The notes under the pieces were generated by a model. The model made no database searches, was not told where the DNA came from, and saw nothing but the letters and a program-made list of their open reading frames with translations. A program made the translations under genes and the position numbers. From Candidatus Gastranaerophilales bacterium (lineage in GTDB: Bacteria > Cyanobacteriota > Vampirovibrionia > Gastranaerophilales > Gastranaerophilaceae), in contig CALUPO010000005.1 of NCBI GenBank assembly GCA_944322675.1, forward strand, positions 62,001-126,000: DNA of 64,000 nt. Reading direction: 5' to 3'. Shown here piece by piece: positions 27,516 to 37,600 of this stretch (positions within the stretch are counted from its first letter, which is position 1; every line of letters starts with the position of its first letter).

Positions 27516-29048
27516 ATGGAAATGTTTTGTTTTCAATGTGAACAAACCGCTCAATGCAAAGGCTGCACAGTTTTCGGAGTTTGCGGAAAATCTGCGGATA
27601 CTGCAAATTTACAGGATGAATTAACAAGTGCTGTTATTGAACTTGCAAATTGTAACGAAATGAATGATGAAAACACAAATTTAATCATTGAGGGGCTTTT
27701 TGCAACAATAACTAATGTAAATTTTAATAATAAATCAATTAAAGAACTTACTCAAAAAGTAAAGTCAAAAATTTCCTGCAATTTAGAATTTGACATAAAT
27801 AGCGTCTGGAACTGTAATGAAGATATCCGCAGTTTAAAATCGCTTATTTTATTCGGTATAAAAGGAATGGCGGCTTACGCTTATCATGCTGCCGTTCTTA
27901 ATTATAAAGACGAAGAAGTCAACAAATATTTTTATGAAGCACTGCAGGGAATATCTAAAGATTTATCAGTTGAAGAATTAACAACTCTTGTCTTAAAAAC
28001 AGGAGAAATAAATCTCAAATGTATGGAGTTATTGGACAGAGCAAACACAGAAACTTACGGCAATCCTGTTCCGACAAAAGTTACAACCAATATTGTAAAA
28101 GGCCCTTTTATAGTTGTTACCGGACACGATTTGCATGATTTGGCACTGCTTTTAGAAAAGACAAAAGATAAAGGAATTAATATTTATACACATGGAGAAA
28201 TGTTACCTTGTCAGGCCTATCCAGAACTTAAAAAATACAGCCATTTGAAGGGTAATTTTGGAACAGCATGGCAAAATCAACAAAAAGAATTTGATAATCT
28301 TCCGGGAGCAATTTTATTTACAACAAACTGCATAATGCCTGTAAAAGACAGCTATAAAGACAGAGTATTTACAACCTCTGTTGTACAGTATCCTGAATGT
28401 GTTCATATAGGCGAGGATAAAGACTTTACACCTGTTATAAATAAAGCACTTGAACTTGGCGGTTACAGTGAAGATAAACAAATGACAGGCATAAACGGCG
28501 GAGATACTTTAACGGTCGGTTTCGGGCATAACACTGTTCTTTCTGTTGCAGACAAGGTTATTGATGCTGTGAAAACAGAAAAATTAAAACATATTTTTCT
28601 TGTTGGTGGATGTGACGGTGCAAAAACAGGCAGAAATTATTATACCGAATTTGTAAAACAAACGCCTAGGGATACTCTTGTTTTAACTCTTGCCTGCGGC
28701 AAATATCGTTTTAATGATTTAGACTTGGGTGACATAAACGGAATACCAAGATTATTAGATATGGGACAGTGTAATGATGCTTATTCGGCAATAAAAGTTG
28801 CTGTTGAACTTGCTAAGGCTTTTGACTGCAGCGTTAACGATTTGCCTTTATCGCTTGTTATTTCCTGGTATGAACAAAAAGCCGTTTGTATTCTTTTGAC
28901 ATTGCTTTATCTAGGCATTGAAAATATAAGGCTTGGTCCAAATCTACCGGCATTTGTTTCACCAAATATTTTGAATTTCCTTGTTGATAAGTTCAAGATA
29001 AAACCTATCACAACGCCTAAAAATGACTTAAAGGATATATTAGGCTGA
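27516..29048 (+). CDS. hcp: hybrid cluster protein (hydroxylamine reductase / NO reductase)
   Basis: A 510-residue prismane-type protein. The N-terminal cysteines C5-x2-C8-x8-C17-x5-C23 bind the cubane cluster. Hybrid-cluster ligands are seen in THGEMLPCQAYPEL, YPECVHIG, GGCDGAKTGR and the ACGKYRFNDLDLGDI region. Hcp works in the cytoplasm of anaerobes, reducing hydroxylamine in vitro and disposing of nitric oxide in vivo. It is preceded by a strong AAAGGAG site and is in an operon with Rrf2 and a cupin. Confidence 0.95.
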   Translation: MEMFCFQCEQTAQCKGCTVFGVCGKSADTANLQDELTSAVIELANCNEMNDENTNLIIEGLFATITNVNFNNKSIKELTQKVKSKISCNLEFDINSVWNCNEDIRSLKSLILFGIKGMAAYAYHAAVLNYKDEEVNKYFYEALQGISKDLSVEELTTLVLKTGEINLKCMELLDRANTETYGNPVPTKVTTNIVKGPFIVVTGHDLHDLALLLEKTKDKGINIYTHGEMLPCQAYPELKKYSHLKGNFGTAWQNQQKEFDNLPGAILFTTNCIMPVKDSYKDRVFTTSVVQYPECVHIGEDKDFTPVINKALELGGYSEDKQMTGINGGDTLTVGFGHNTVLSVADKVIDAVKTEKLKHIFLVGGCDGAKTGRNYYTEFVKQTPRDTLVLTLACGKYRFNDLDLGDINGIPRLLDMGQCNDAYSAIKVAVELAKAFDCSVNDLPLSLVISWYEQKAVCILLTLLYLGIENIRLGPNLPAFVSPNILNFLVDKFKIKPITTPKNDLKDILG

Positions 29049-29365
29049 TGTCAAACATAATAAATTTACATGATATAGAATATTCTGATGAAATTAACAA
29101 AAAATATATTTTTGATAACGAACAGAGTTCTTTGATTTTGATATCTTTTAAGGCGGGTAAGTTAAGAAGTGTCCATTGTGATGAGAATGACGAAGTTGCC
29201 CAGATAATTGAAGGATGTGCGGATATAACAATCGGAAAGAATACTTTTCGATTAAAAGCGGGTGAGATAATTGTTATGCCCGCAAAAATTCCGCATGGGT
29301 TGATAGCGATTAAAGATACAAAAATGCTTTTGTTAAGACCCAAACATACTCATAATAATTTATAG
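29048..29365 (+). CDS. small cupin-fold protein
   Basis: A 105-residue single-domain cupin_2 protein (HCDENDEVAQIIEGCADITIG, LKAGEIIVMPAKIPHGLIA). Metal ligands H-E-H are partly represented: His in SVHCDENDE and His in PHGL. Its ATG overlaps the hcp stop by one base (TGATG), so it is translationally coupled. Such small cupins often accompany hcp in anaerobes; their exact role is unknown. Confidence 0.85.
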   Translation: MSNIINLHDIEYSDEINKKYIFDNEQSSLILISFKAGKLRSVHCDENDEVAQIIEGCADITIGKNTFRLKAGEIIVMPAKIPHGLIAIKDTKMLLLRPKHTHNNL

Positions 29366-29377
29366 TAGAAAATAAAA

Positions 29378-29924
29378 ATGGAAATAAGACAGGCAATAAT
29401 AGAAGATGTAGATGATATTTTTTTATTGTTGAAAAAATATCATCTTAATTCAATAGCCCAAGAAGATAAACTTGACGGCTTTGTTACTACAAATATGACA
29501 AAAGAAGAAATGAATTAATTTTAAGTGAAAATAGTGTTATGATTGCAAAAGAGAATAACAAAATTATTGCTTTTGTAATGGCTGCATCTTGGGAATATTG
29601 GTCAAAATGGCCCATATTTGAATACATGAAAAATAAACTTCCTGAATTTTATTTGGACAGCGTAAGATTGTCAGAAGAAAATTCTTATCAATACGGGCCT
29701 GTTTACGTTGATAAATCTGCAAGAGGAAGCGGCGTATTTGAAAAAATATTTTATTCATCTTTGAAGTTAATGCAAAGTAAATATCCTATTCTTACAACAT
29801 TCATCAATAAAATTAATTATCGTTCCTATGCTGCACATAAAAAAAAGTACATCTTATTAATATAGGAGAATTTCAATTTAACAACAATGATTATTACGTG
29901 ATGGCTTGTTCAACCAAATTTTAA
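29378..29924 (+). pseudogene. GNAT acetyltransferase broken by two frameshifts
   Basis: Frame 1 starts at 29378 (MEIRQAIIEDVDDIFLLLKKYHLNS...) and runs into TAA near 29517. The next frame (ELILSENSVMIAKENNKIIAFVMAASW..., GPVYVDKSARGSGVFEKI, the acetyl-CoA loop region) carries the middle. After an eight-A run near 29840 the last frame gives VHLINIGEFQFNNNDYYVMACSTKF. Assembled, the three make a normal N-acetyltransferase of about 180 residues. The eight-A tract is a typical slippage site, so assembly error at that point should be kept in mind. Confidence 0.8.
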
Positions 29925-30007
29925 TAAAAAAATTAAACCCTTATGAAATAAAAACAATTTATTCTGTATTTCATAAGGATTTTAAAAATTTATATTTATT
30001 CAGCATT

Positions 30008-31180
30008 TCAATAAGCTATTTTCATAAAATTAATCATATCTTCTGCAGTTTCAAGAGGTTTAAACCATTCTTTTGCAGGAACTGTGGGATAAAGGTCATA
30101 AGACATCTCGCTTAGTGCTTCTTCCGGGATATCGACACCTAATTCTATGATTCTTGTAGGGAGTCCTATTTCTTTTACAAATGCCTCAAACTTTTCTATT
30201 GCTTTTCTTGCTATATTGTATTCATTTGTTTCATCCGTAATACCCCAGACGTTTCTTCCCCATCTTGCAAGGCGTGAAACTGTTTTGTCTCCTAAAATAT
30301 ACTTAAACCAGGCAATCGCAAGAACTGCAATACCTGCTGCATGTGGGATATCATAGTATGCACTTAATACGTGTTCTGTGTTATGTATCGGTGCCAGAAA
30401 GTTTCTTCCCTGATCCTGAAAATGAGTGATAGCTATACTTGATGCCCATAATAATTGAGCCCTTGATTCGTAATCATACGGACATAGCAAAACTTTTCTG
30501 CCATGTTCAATACAGGTTTTCTGCAAAGCCTCTGATACTCCGTCTTGTATAGAGCCGACGTACTGGCTAAAATATCCCTCAAAGGAATGTGCCATAATAT
30601 CCATAATCCCCAACGCCGTTTGATACGGATGCAGAGTATATGTATATGTCGGATCCGCAATAAGTGCTACAGGGCGTGTCATATCAGAACGAACATGCAG
30701 TTTTTTCTTTTGCTGCATATTACTTATTACACTTGCATTTGATATTTCGGCACCGCTTGCTGCCGTGGTCGGAATTGCTATTGTCGGTATAGTCTTTTCA
30801 ACTTTAACTTTGCCTTCAAAAAAATCCCAGCAACTTCCTTCATGATAAACAGAAAAACTCATTGTTTTAGCAGAATCTATTACACTTCCGCCGCCGAGTG
30901 CAACAATAACATCAGCTCAGCATTTTTTAAGTAATGCAACAGCTTCATCTACTGTCGTATGACGCGGATTAGGTTCAACTCCCGTAAATTCGGTTATTTT
31001 TATGCCATTTTCTTCGCATAATCTATGAACCTCATCATAAGCACCTGTCAGTTTTGCAGACTTACCGCCATATAAAAAGAAAATATGTCTGCCGTATTTT
31101 TTTATTTCTTCGGGAAGAACCGAAATTTTTCCTTTCCCAAAATGTACTTTTGTCCTTACTTCAAAATCGAAATCTAACAT
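30008..31180 (-). pseudogene. iron-containing alcohol dehydrogenase with an in-frame TGA
   Basis: A group III (YqhD/BdhA-like) alcohol dehydrogenase. The 5' part (MLDFDFEVRTKVHFGKGKI..., FFLYGGKSAKLTGAYDEV) ends at TGA 30917-30919. The same frame continues as ADVIVALGGGSVIDSAK, the NAD(P)-binding signature, and on through the metal-binding His regions (MAHSFEGYF, PHAAGIAVLA) to 30008. One base change of GGA (Gly, expected in the motif) to TGA explains it. TGA is a genuine stop elsewhere here (hcp, the C5 methyltransferase), so recoding is unlikely. It is third in the leftward operon with the SMP-30 and SDR genes. Confidence 0.85.
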
Positions 31181-31199
31181 ATTATCAGCTCCTTAATGT

Positions 31200-32168
31200 T
31201 TATTTCATAAAGAATGCATTAGCATCAGCCTTGGCAAATCCGCCTGCTCTTAAAATCCACGTGCCTGTAGTGCCATTTGTACAAATATAAACTTCACGGG
31301 TATTCGGACGCAGTGTCGCATGTGTTGTGCTGAGCAGTTGTCCTTCATCTCTGCCAGGCATAAGTATCTGCCCGATAGGATATCCGTTCTGGTTATAAAC
31401 AATTACACGCCCTTGAGGATAAATGGCATTATAGACATTCCCGTCTTCATCCAATTCAATGGAATCAGGTCCACAATGCCCTTTGACGCAATATACAACT
31501 GTCTGACAAAACGGTAAGATTTCTCCATTTTCTGTAAGTTCATTGCGTATAATGTTACCCGTTAGCGTATCCGTTACCCAAAGAACCTTTTCATCGGAAG
31601 ATAATGCAATACCATTTGGTGCTGCAAGATTTCTTATTACTGTATGACATTTGTTTCCGTCTGCCGGAATATATGCAACCGTTCCCGTAAGTTCAGTCGG
31701 CAATCCACTCATATCGGTTATGTACATACCGCCTTTTGAATCAAATGAAATATCATCGGCAACCAGTCCTTTTGCGGCTTCCACTTGTGTAAATCCGCTT
31801 CTGTCAGGATTGATAAAAAATATACCGCCGTCTTTATGATCCAGTGTGAAATACGGAACAAACAGTCTGCCATCTTTATGCACTTTTACTGAAGCTATCC
31901 AGGTTCCGGGAGCATATTTATTTACTTCGCATAATACTTTTATTTGTTTGGTTTCCATATTAAGGCTGCACACATGATTTTCCGGACAATTTACAAAATA
32001 CATAGTTCTGCCGGTCTTGTCGAAACAAACACCCTCCAAATCCGACTGTTTGTCAGAAACTTTGACAAAAGGTTTCGCAACAACACTTTGAAGTTCCCTC
32101 TCCGAATAAGGAATCGGTACACATCTGTCACCGTGCTTATAATTTAGTGTAGGGATATAATTTTCCAT
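31200..32168 (-). CDS. SMP-30/gluconolactonase-like protein
   Basis: A 322-residue six-bladed beta-propeller lactonase/esterase of the SMP-30/Drp35 type. Metal-binding residues appear as Glu in DLEGVCFD (about residue 45), Asn in APNGIALS and Asp in GPDSIELDE. The family hydrolyses sugar lactones or similar esters using a divalent metal. It is intact and lies between two dead genes of the same operon, 19 bases upstream of the alcohol dehydrogenase, so it may be losing its pathway. The substrate is unknown. Confidence 0.85.
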   Translation of the reverse strand: MENYIPTLNYKHGDRCVPIPYSERELQSVVAKPFVKVSDKQSDLEGVCFDKTGRTMYFVNCPENHVCSLNMETKQIKVLCEVNKYAPGTWIASVKVHKDGRLFVPYFTLDHKDGGIFFINPDRSGFTQVEAAKGLVADDISFDSKGGMYITDMSGLPTELTGTVAYIPADGNKCHTVIRNLAAPNGIALSSDEKVLWVTDTLTGNIIRNELTENGEILPFCQTVVYCVKGHCGPDSIELDEDGNVYNAIYPQGRVIVYNQNGYPIGQILMPGRDEGQLLSTTHATLRPNTREVYICTNGTTGTWILRAGGFAKADANAFFMK

Positions 32169-32194
32169 TTTTACCTCTATTTATTTTATTCCGC

Positions 32195-32956
32195 TTATTG
32201 TACTGAGTATCCGCCGTCCATTGTAATACATTGACCGGTTATAAATGCTGAACCCGGCTCACAAAGATATGTAACGAGCGAAGCAATTTCTTCAGGGGTG
32301 CCTGTTCTTTTCATAGGTATTTTTTGAACATATGCAGCCATATCATCATAATTCTCATCATACATACGCTGCACCATAGGGGTTAATATCGTACCCGGAC
32401 ATAATGCATTTACACGTATATTTTTATCGGCATATTCAAGAGCCGCACTTTTGCTTAAACCGTTAACTCCGTGTTTTGATGCAACATAAGCACATCTTCC
32501 GTATATTGCAATGTGGCCTGCATAAGAAGAACAATTTATGATAGAACCGCCCTCGCCCTATTTTTCAAGAACTGCAAGTTCATATTTCATACAATTAAAT
32601 ACACCTTTTAAATTTATGCCTACAACCCTGTCAAATTCTTCTTCAGGTATTTGGGCAGTACATAAAACTGTATCCGTCATAACACCTGCATTATTAAACG
32701 CAAAATCAAGGCGTCCGAATTCCTCTATTGCCTTATCTACCATTCTTTTGCAGTCTTGGGCTTTTGCAACATCACAGACAACTGATATCGCTTGAAATCC
32801 CACATCTCTTAAACTTTTTGCTTCTTCAACAGGCTCATGTCGTCCTGCCAACACAACGGCAGCACCTTTTCTTGCAAATTCTTTTGCAGTTTCCAAGCCC
32901 ATTCCTGTTCTAGCACCTGTAACAATAGCGACCTTGCCGTCAAAAATACTAGTCAT
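32195..32956 (-). pseudogene. short-chain dehydrogenase/reductase with an in-frame TAG
   Basis: A classical SDR (253 codons). N-terminal cofactor motif TGARTGMG, NNAG motif, then TAG at 32558-32560, after which the same frame continues GEGGSIINCSSYAGH with the catalytic Ser region, YVASK (Tyr and Lys) and the C-terminus TGQCITMDGGYSVQ. A CAG to TAG change explains the break. It is the first gene of the leftward operon SDR, lactonase, alcohol dehydrogenase. All catalytic residues survive around the stop, so the mutation is recent or an assembly error. Confidence 0.85.
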
Positions 32957-33010
32957 AACGACCTCCTTATAGTTGTTAATACAAATTTAAAACACATATT
33001 ACGTATTTAT

Positions 33011-33039
33011 ATTATTTCCACTTGAGACAGATATGTCAA
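33011..33039 (-). promoter_or_regulatory. promoter of the SDR-lactonase-ADH operon
   Basis: On the minus strand, a perfect TTGACA -35 box (33034-33039), 17-base spacer and AATAAT -10 box (33011-33016). GACA-TATC-TGTC overlapping the -35 box is an inverted repeat suitable for a regulator. It starts about 55 bases before the SDR ATG at 32956. Confidence 0.65.
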
Positions 33040-33112
33040 ATACTTATATCTTATTCACAGATATTTAAAATAAGAATATCTAAAAATATTAACAATTTAA
33101 AATATATTCTAA

Positions 33113-33183
33113 ATTTAAAGATTATCGATTTTCTCTGTATCAAACAGGATAAACCCTAAAATCTTATAAAATAATCTTTAAAT
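33113..33183. promoter_or_regulatory. long structured inverted repeat, probable terminator or RNA element
   Basis: A 13-bp perfect inverted repeat (arms at 33113-33125 and 33171-33183, core TTTAAAGATTAT/ATAATCTTTAAA) encloses a second stem GATTTT/AAAATC and an apical CTGT/ACAG hairpin. It lies between the NudC-like gene and the SDR promoter. It could be the NudC terminator or a small structured RNA. Confidence 0.45.
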
Positions 33184-33251
33184 CGGTTGTACTTTAATGT
33201 CCAATTTATCTTTTGGCAGGTATGCCCAACCGACTAACTTGTACCTTTTCT

Positions 33252-33755
33252 TTATTTTTTTTGCATTAAATATTCTCTATATAAAATATATGCAACATTA
33301 TCAGGATGTTCAGGATAAATTTTTTCAGGGATTTTTTCAATTGGTACCCATTCTGCAGAGTCTACTTCTTCTGATAATTTGAATTTTTTTTTGTTCGTTT
33401 TTGCAATAAAACCAATCATAAGCATTTGCTTTAAATTGAACCAATGTGATGTAACATATCTAAGATCAGAAATCTCTAAACCGATTTCTTCTTTAATTTC
33501 TCTTATTACTGCATCTTCTGCACTTTCTCCGGGTTGCATATATCCGGCAACGAAATTCGAATATTTGTCAGAGAGATATGACTGACGCAAAAGAACAACT
33601 TCATCATATTGATTTGCAATCAAGACAATTACACAAGCAGGAAATAATTCAAACCAAAAATGATTACATATTTCGCAAAAAGGAATTAAGCCGTCATCGC
33701 CGGCTTTTTTTAATATTAATTTATTTCCGCAAATCGGACAATATTCGAACTTCAT
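33252..33755 (-). CDS. Nudix hydrolase, NudC/NADH pyrophosphatase-like
   Basis: A 167-residue Nudix protein. An N-terminal zinc ribbon (CPICG ... CEIC) and the Nudix box (GYMQPGESAEDAVIREIKEE, then IGLE) are present, the pattern of NADH pyrophosphatase. It is shorter than E. coli NudC (257 residues) because the N-terminal lobe is missing. It would cleave NADH or remove NAD caps from RNA. Monocistronic, followed by the structured repeat at 33113-33183. Confidence 0.88.
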   Translation of the reverse strand: MKFEYCPICGNKLILKKAGDDGLIPFCEICNHFWFELFPACVIVLIANQYDEVVLLRQSYLSDKYSNFVAGYMQPGESAEDAVIREIKEEIGLEISDLRYVTSHWFNLKQMLMIGFIAKTNKKKFKLSEEVDSAEWVPIEKIPEKIYPEHPDNVAYILYREYLMQKK

Positions 33756-34255
33756 AATTATATTTAGTCGTCTACTTTTAAACTAAATTGGTTTATAAAA
33801 ACAATAAAATTTAATCTTTAAACTATACAGATTTCATTATAGTACAAAATATTGTATGTCAATAATTATAGACATTCTAATAAACAAAATTGTAAATAGA
33901 CATTGTTATTGAGAAAAGTTTAAAGATAAGTTACCGAAAAAATCAAACTATCTTTACAATATAATCAAACCATGTGTTACTTTACAATAAATTTGAAAAT
34001 AAAAAAAAGGCCGGCATTTTGTTGCCAACCTGAAGTAAAATAGTTTACGAGTGAGAGTGGAATATGTATTTATAAACTTATTATAGATATTTAAATCGCT
34101 ATTAAAATTCCCCATTCGTTTATTTTAAAACAACACTTGGGTATTATACTTTTGTTATTGTTAAGAAATTGTAATAATTTTAATGTAAATTCTAAAGTTT
34201 TTTTGAAATTGGTCGTATATAAAAATATAAATCATATTTTATAGGATAAAGACCA
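33756..34255. other. AT-rich interval with no clear gene
   Basis: Some 500 bases with no convincing coding frame. A GGC-GGCA ... TGCC hairpin near 34009-34027 after an A-run may be a terminator. Promoters for the leftward NudC gene and the rightward 54-residue gene presumably lie at its two ends but cannot be named with confidence. Confidence 0.5.
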
Positions 34256-34420
34256 ATGTATAAGTCACGAAATGCAAAAATATTATCAAATACTTCACAG
34301 GGTGTTGAATTTATTTTAAGGGGTGCAAAAAAAAGGCGATCAATGGCTATAGCTGAAGCAAAGGCAGTAAACAACGAAAATTATAAATTGCAAAGAAGCC
34401 ATTTGATAGCTATTAAATAA
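34256..34420 (+). CDS. small basic hypothetical protein
   Basis: A 54-residue Lys/Arg/Asn-rich protein beginning MYKSRNAKIL. AGGATAA lies about nine bases before the ATG, and a good terminator follows at 34464-34493, giving a complete small transcription unit. The sequence is basic and helical (GAKKRRSMAIAEAKAVNNEN), so it may bind nucleic acid. No family recognised. Confidence 0.5.
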   Translation: MYKSRNAKILSNTSQGVEFILRGAKKRRSMAIAEAKAVNNENYKLQRSHLIAIK

Positions 34421-34463
34421 AAGAATGAGAGTGTTAGTTATCTAAATTTTTTCTATTGAAGTT

Positions 34464-34493
34464 CTAAAAACCGAGTTTTTAGAGCTTTTTTTT
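34464..34493 (+). terminator. rho-independent terminator
   Basis: An 8-bp stem CTAAAAAC/GTTTTTAG with loop CGA, then AGAGC and an eight-T run. It ends the unit containing the 54-residue gene. Confidence 0.8.
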
Positions 34494-34650
34494 AAATGTT
34501 AATTTTTGTAAAATATACTAAATTTCTAAAACCTCCATAAATCAACACATTTCATTATTTTTTATTTTTTTTTAATTTTCTAAACTTTCATATATTTATT
34601 TGTTTGGTAAAATAATTTATATAAATACATTTTGGTAATTTTCTAAAAAT

Positions 34651-37600
34651 ATGTTTGATAATGACTATGATAATGAGAATTTAAATGAATTTCTAAATGA
34701 CGAAAAAATTTCGTCAGATACTGAAAAAATATTAGGTGCCGTTTCCAAAATTGAAGCCGGCATTATTTCTGCAGTTGCCGGTTTTTTTGAAAACCTTTCA
34801 TTTGTTGAAGAAACTCAATCAATTGAAGATGCTATAACTTTTAATGCTTCAAATATTATAAATGAATTTTACTCTCTTAAAGAAACCATCCTTAATTTAC
34901 CTTCATTAAAAAATCAAATTGACGCCAGCAATAGTAATCATAATGAAGTTATCAAAAAATTAGATAATATTATTGAAAAGATAAAATCAAATTGTAATTA
35001 TAATGAAATTGAAGATAATAATAAATTACAATTAAACTTAAATGATGCTTTAATCCCACTTGGTGAAAAATTAAGTGAACTTAACAATTCAATTAATGAA
35101 ATTGGACTTGAACTTAAAACAAATAAAAACCAATCAGATATAAATATAGTAGAAAATACTGGTATTATTGAATCTATTAATAACCTTAATCAAAATTTTA
35201 ATGATATTAAAAATCTGATTAATGTCAATGAAAATGGCGAAATTATTGAGTCTATTAATAATCTTAATCAAAATTTTAATGATATTAAAAATCTGATTAA
35301 CATCAATGAAAATGGTGAAATTATTGAGTCTATTAATAACCTTAATCAAAATTTTAATGATATTAAAAATCTGATTAATATCAATGAAAATGGTGAAATT
35401 ATTGAGTCTATTAATAACCTTAATCAAAATTTTAATGATATTAAAAATGTAGTTAACATTCAACAAGATGAGTTTAATCATTCTTTAACAACAATAAGTC
35501 AAAAAATTAATGATGTTCATAATATCATCAATAATAGTGAAAATACTCTTGAAAATGAAAAAGTTTTAAAATATCTAAATTTCTTAAGTAAAAATATATC
35601 TGAAGTTAAAAATATTTTAAATAATATAGATATTACTACAGGTAATAATTTTCAACATAGTGAAAAAAATAATGAACTTATTCAGTCATTAAATATTTTA
35701 AATCAAAATATCACCGAGATTAAAAGCAGCATCAAAAATAATGATAGTGATACTTGTCAAATATTAAGCAACGATATAAAAAATTTAATCAAAGCCATCG
35801 AAGTTAATGAAGATATATATAATAATCAAACACAAAGTGATATCTTTGAAATATTAAACGTATTAAATCATAAAATAAGTCTAATAACACACACATCAAT
35901 AGATGACAATATAGACAATGTTGAAAATTTATTCAACCAAATAAAAATTATTTTAACAAGTATACAAAATATTGAAGAAAATCAAAATTCATTTGATTTT
36001 AAGGAAGCATTTGAAAGTTTAAAAGAAAAACTGCCACAAATTTCAAGTGCAATTAATAACTTAAAGGAGCAGGATGTTGCTTATTGTAATAAAATAAATT
36101 CCAATATTGCTAAGCTTTCACTTGCTATTGAAAAAGTTTTAACAACAAATACAAATCATATTCAAGATGAAATAAAGCAGGTTAAAGACACAATTATTGA
36201 AGCTGTTGCAGGCTTCTTTCAAAATTTCAATTTTATTGAAGAACAAGAAAATATTTTAAATGCATATAATGAAAATAAAAATGAAATTAATGAAAAGATA
36301 AGTCAAACATATATAAAACTTGACGAAAAATTGACACCTTTAGCATCTAATATAGGTAATATAGAAGTATTAAAGGATAGTATTAACCGTATAAATGATG
36401 TTTTTTCCAAATCTTCAAATGAACTTGATGATAATCTTAATGGATATAAATACACTTTTATTGATCTTGAAAATGACATCATAAAAATTAATATGCTTTT
36501 AAATGACTTTCTGGGAACAGTAAGTCAAAATTTAGATGAAAATAAACAAATTATAAAAAGTGAATTGTCAAATGTTAGTAACATTGTTGAAGAATTTAAA
36601 AACGATAATTCAGATTTTATAAAAAGTGAATTATCAAATGTTAGTAACATTATTGAAGAATTTAAAAATGATAATTCAGATTTTATAAAAAGTGAATTAT
36701 CAAATGTTAGTAACATTATTGAAGAATTTAAAAATGATAATTCAGATTTTATAAAAAGTGAAATAACAAATCTTACCTCAGTTGTTGAGTCAACAAACGA
36801 AGATATTTCAAGCATATCAAAACGTACAAACAAACTTATTATATTAGCAGACGAAGCACAAAATACATTCAGCCAAAATATTGAACATTTTAAAAATCTT
36901 GTATCACAAATTGTAAATCATATTAATAATCTTATAAAACTAAATAATGAATTTTCAAATTTAGTGAAGAATGAAAATATAATAATAAGTAGTATAAATA
37001 ATATAAATGAAGCTTTTATTTATCTTGGCAATTGGATTGATAGCACTGATGTCATTTTTAAAGATATTTTAAAAAATATTGAATCAAATGTAAAAAGTGA
37101 AGATTTAAATCTAGTTCGTATATCACTTGAAGATAGGTTAAACAATATTGAAAATGTTATTTCAAATATTGATAATTCAATTCATGACATGAGTTTAAAA
37201 CTTAACTCCTATGAGGAAATAAGCTTAAATGTCGAAGATAAAATAGGAAGCTTTGACGAAGTTTTTGATAATATAACAGCTTCAATAAATGATAATAACT
37301 TTAAAGTAAATAATTTAAGTGAACAAATTGCAGATGTTGAAAATTCGTTTAACAATAATCTTATGTCACGCCTTGATAAAGTTAATGAAACCATTGAAGA
37401 ATTGCAAACTTCATATGAAGAAACTAACAATTTAATTAATGAAAAAATTGAAAATATTCAAAACAAAATGAATAAAAGTAATGATTATGATGAAAAATTA
37501 GATGAAATTTTAGAAAAATTAAAACAAAACGAGCAAAAAAACATTGAAATTTCAAAACAACTTGAAGAAAAAGACCATCTTTTTGAACAAATAAATCAAG

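Noticed and set aside
1790-32956. An alternative genetic code explaining the in-frame TAA, TGA and TAG codons
   Set aside because: Each of the three codons also ends intact conserved genes in the window (for example TGA in hcp and the C5 methyltransferase, TAG in rpmJ, TAA in rplM), and each interruption is a single event in one gene. Nonsense mutation or sequence error is simpler.
35134-36833. Minus-strand reading frames across the coiled-coil gene (35134-35481 and 36525-36833)
   Set aside because: They are antisense images of the repeat units, with Ile/Leu/Asn or Phe/Ser periodicity that simply mirrors the coding strand, and have no ribosome sites.
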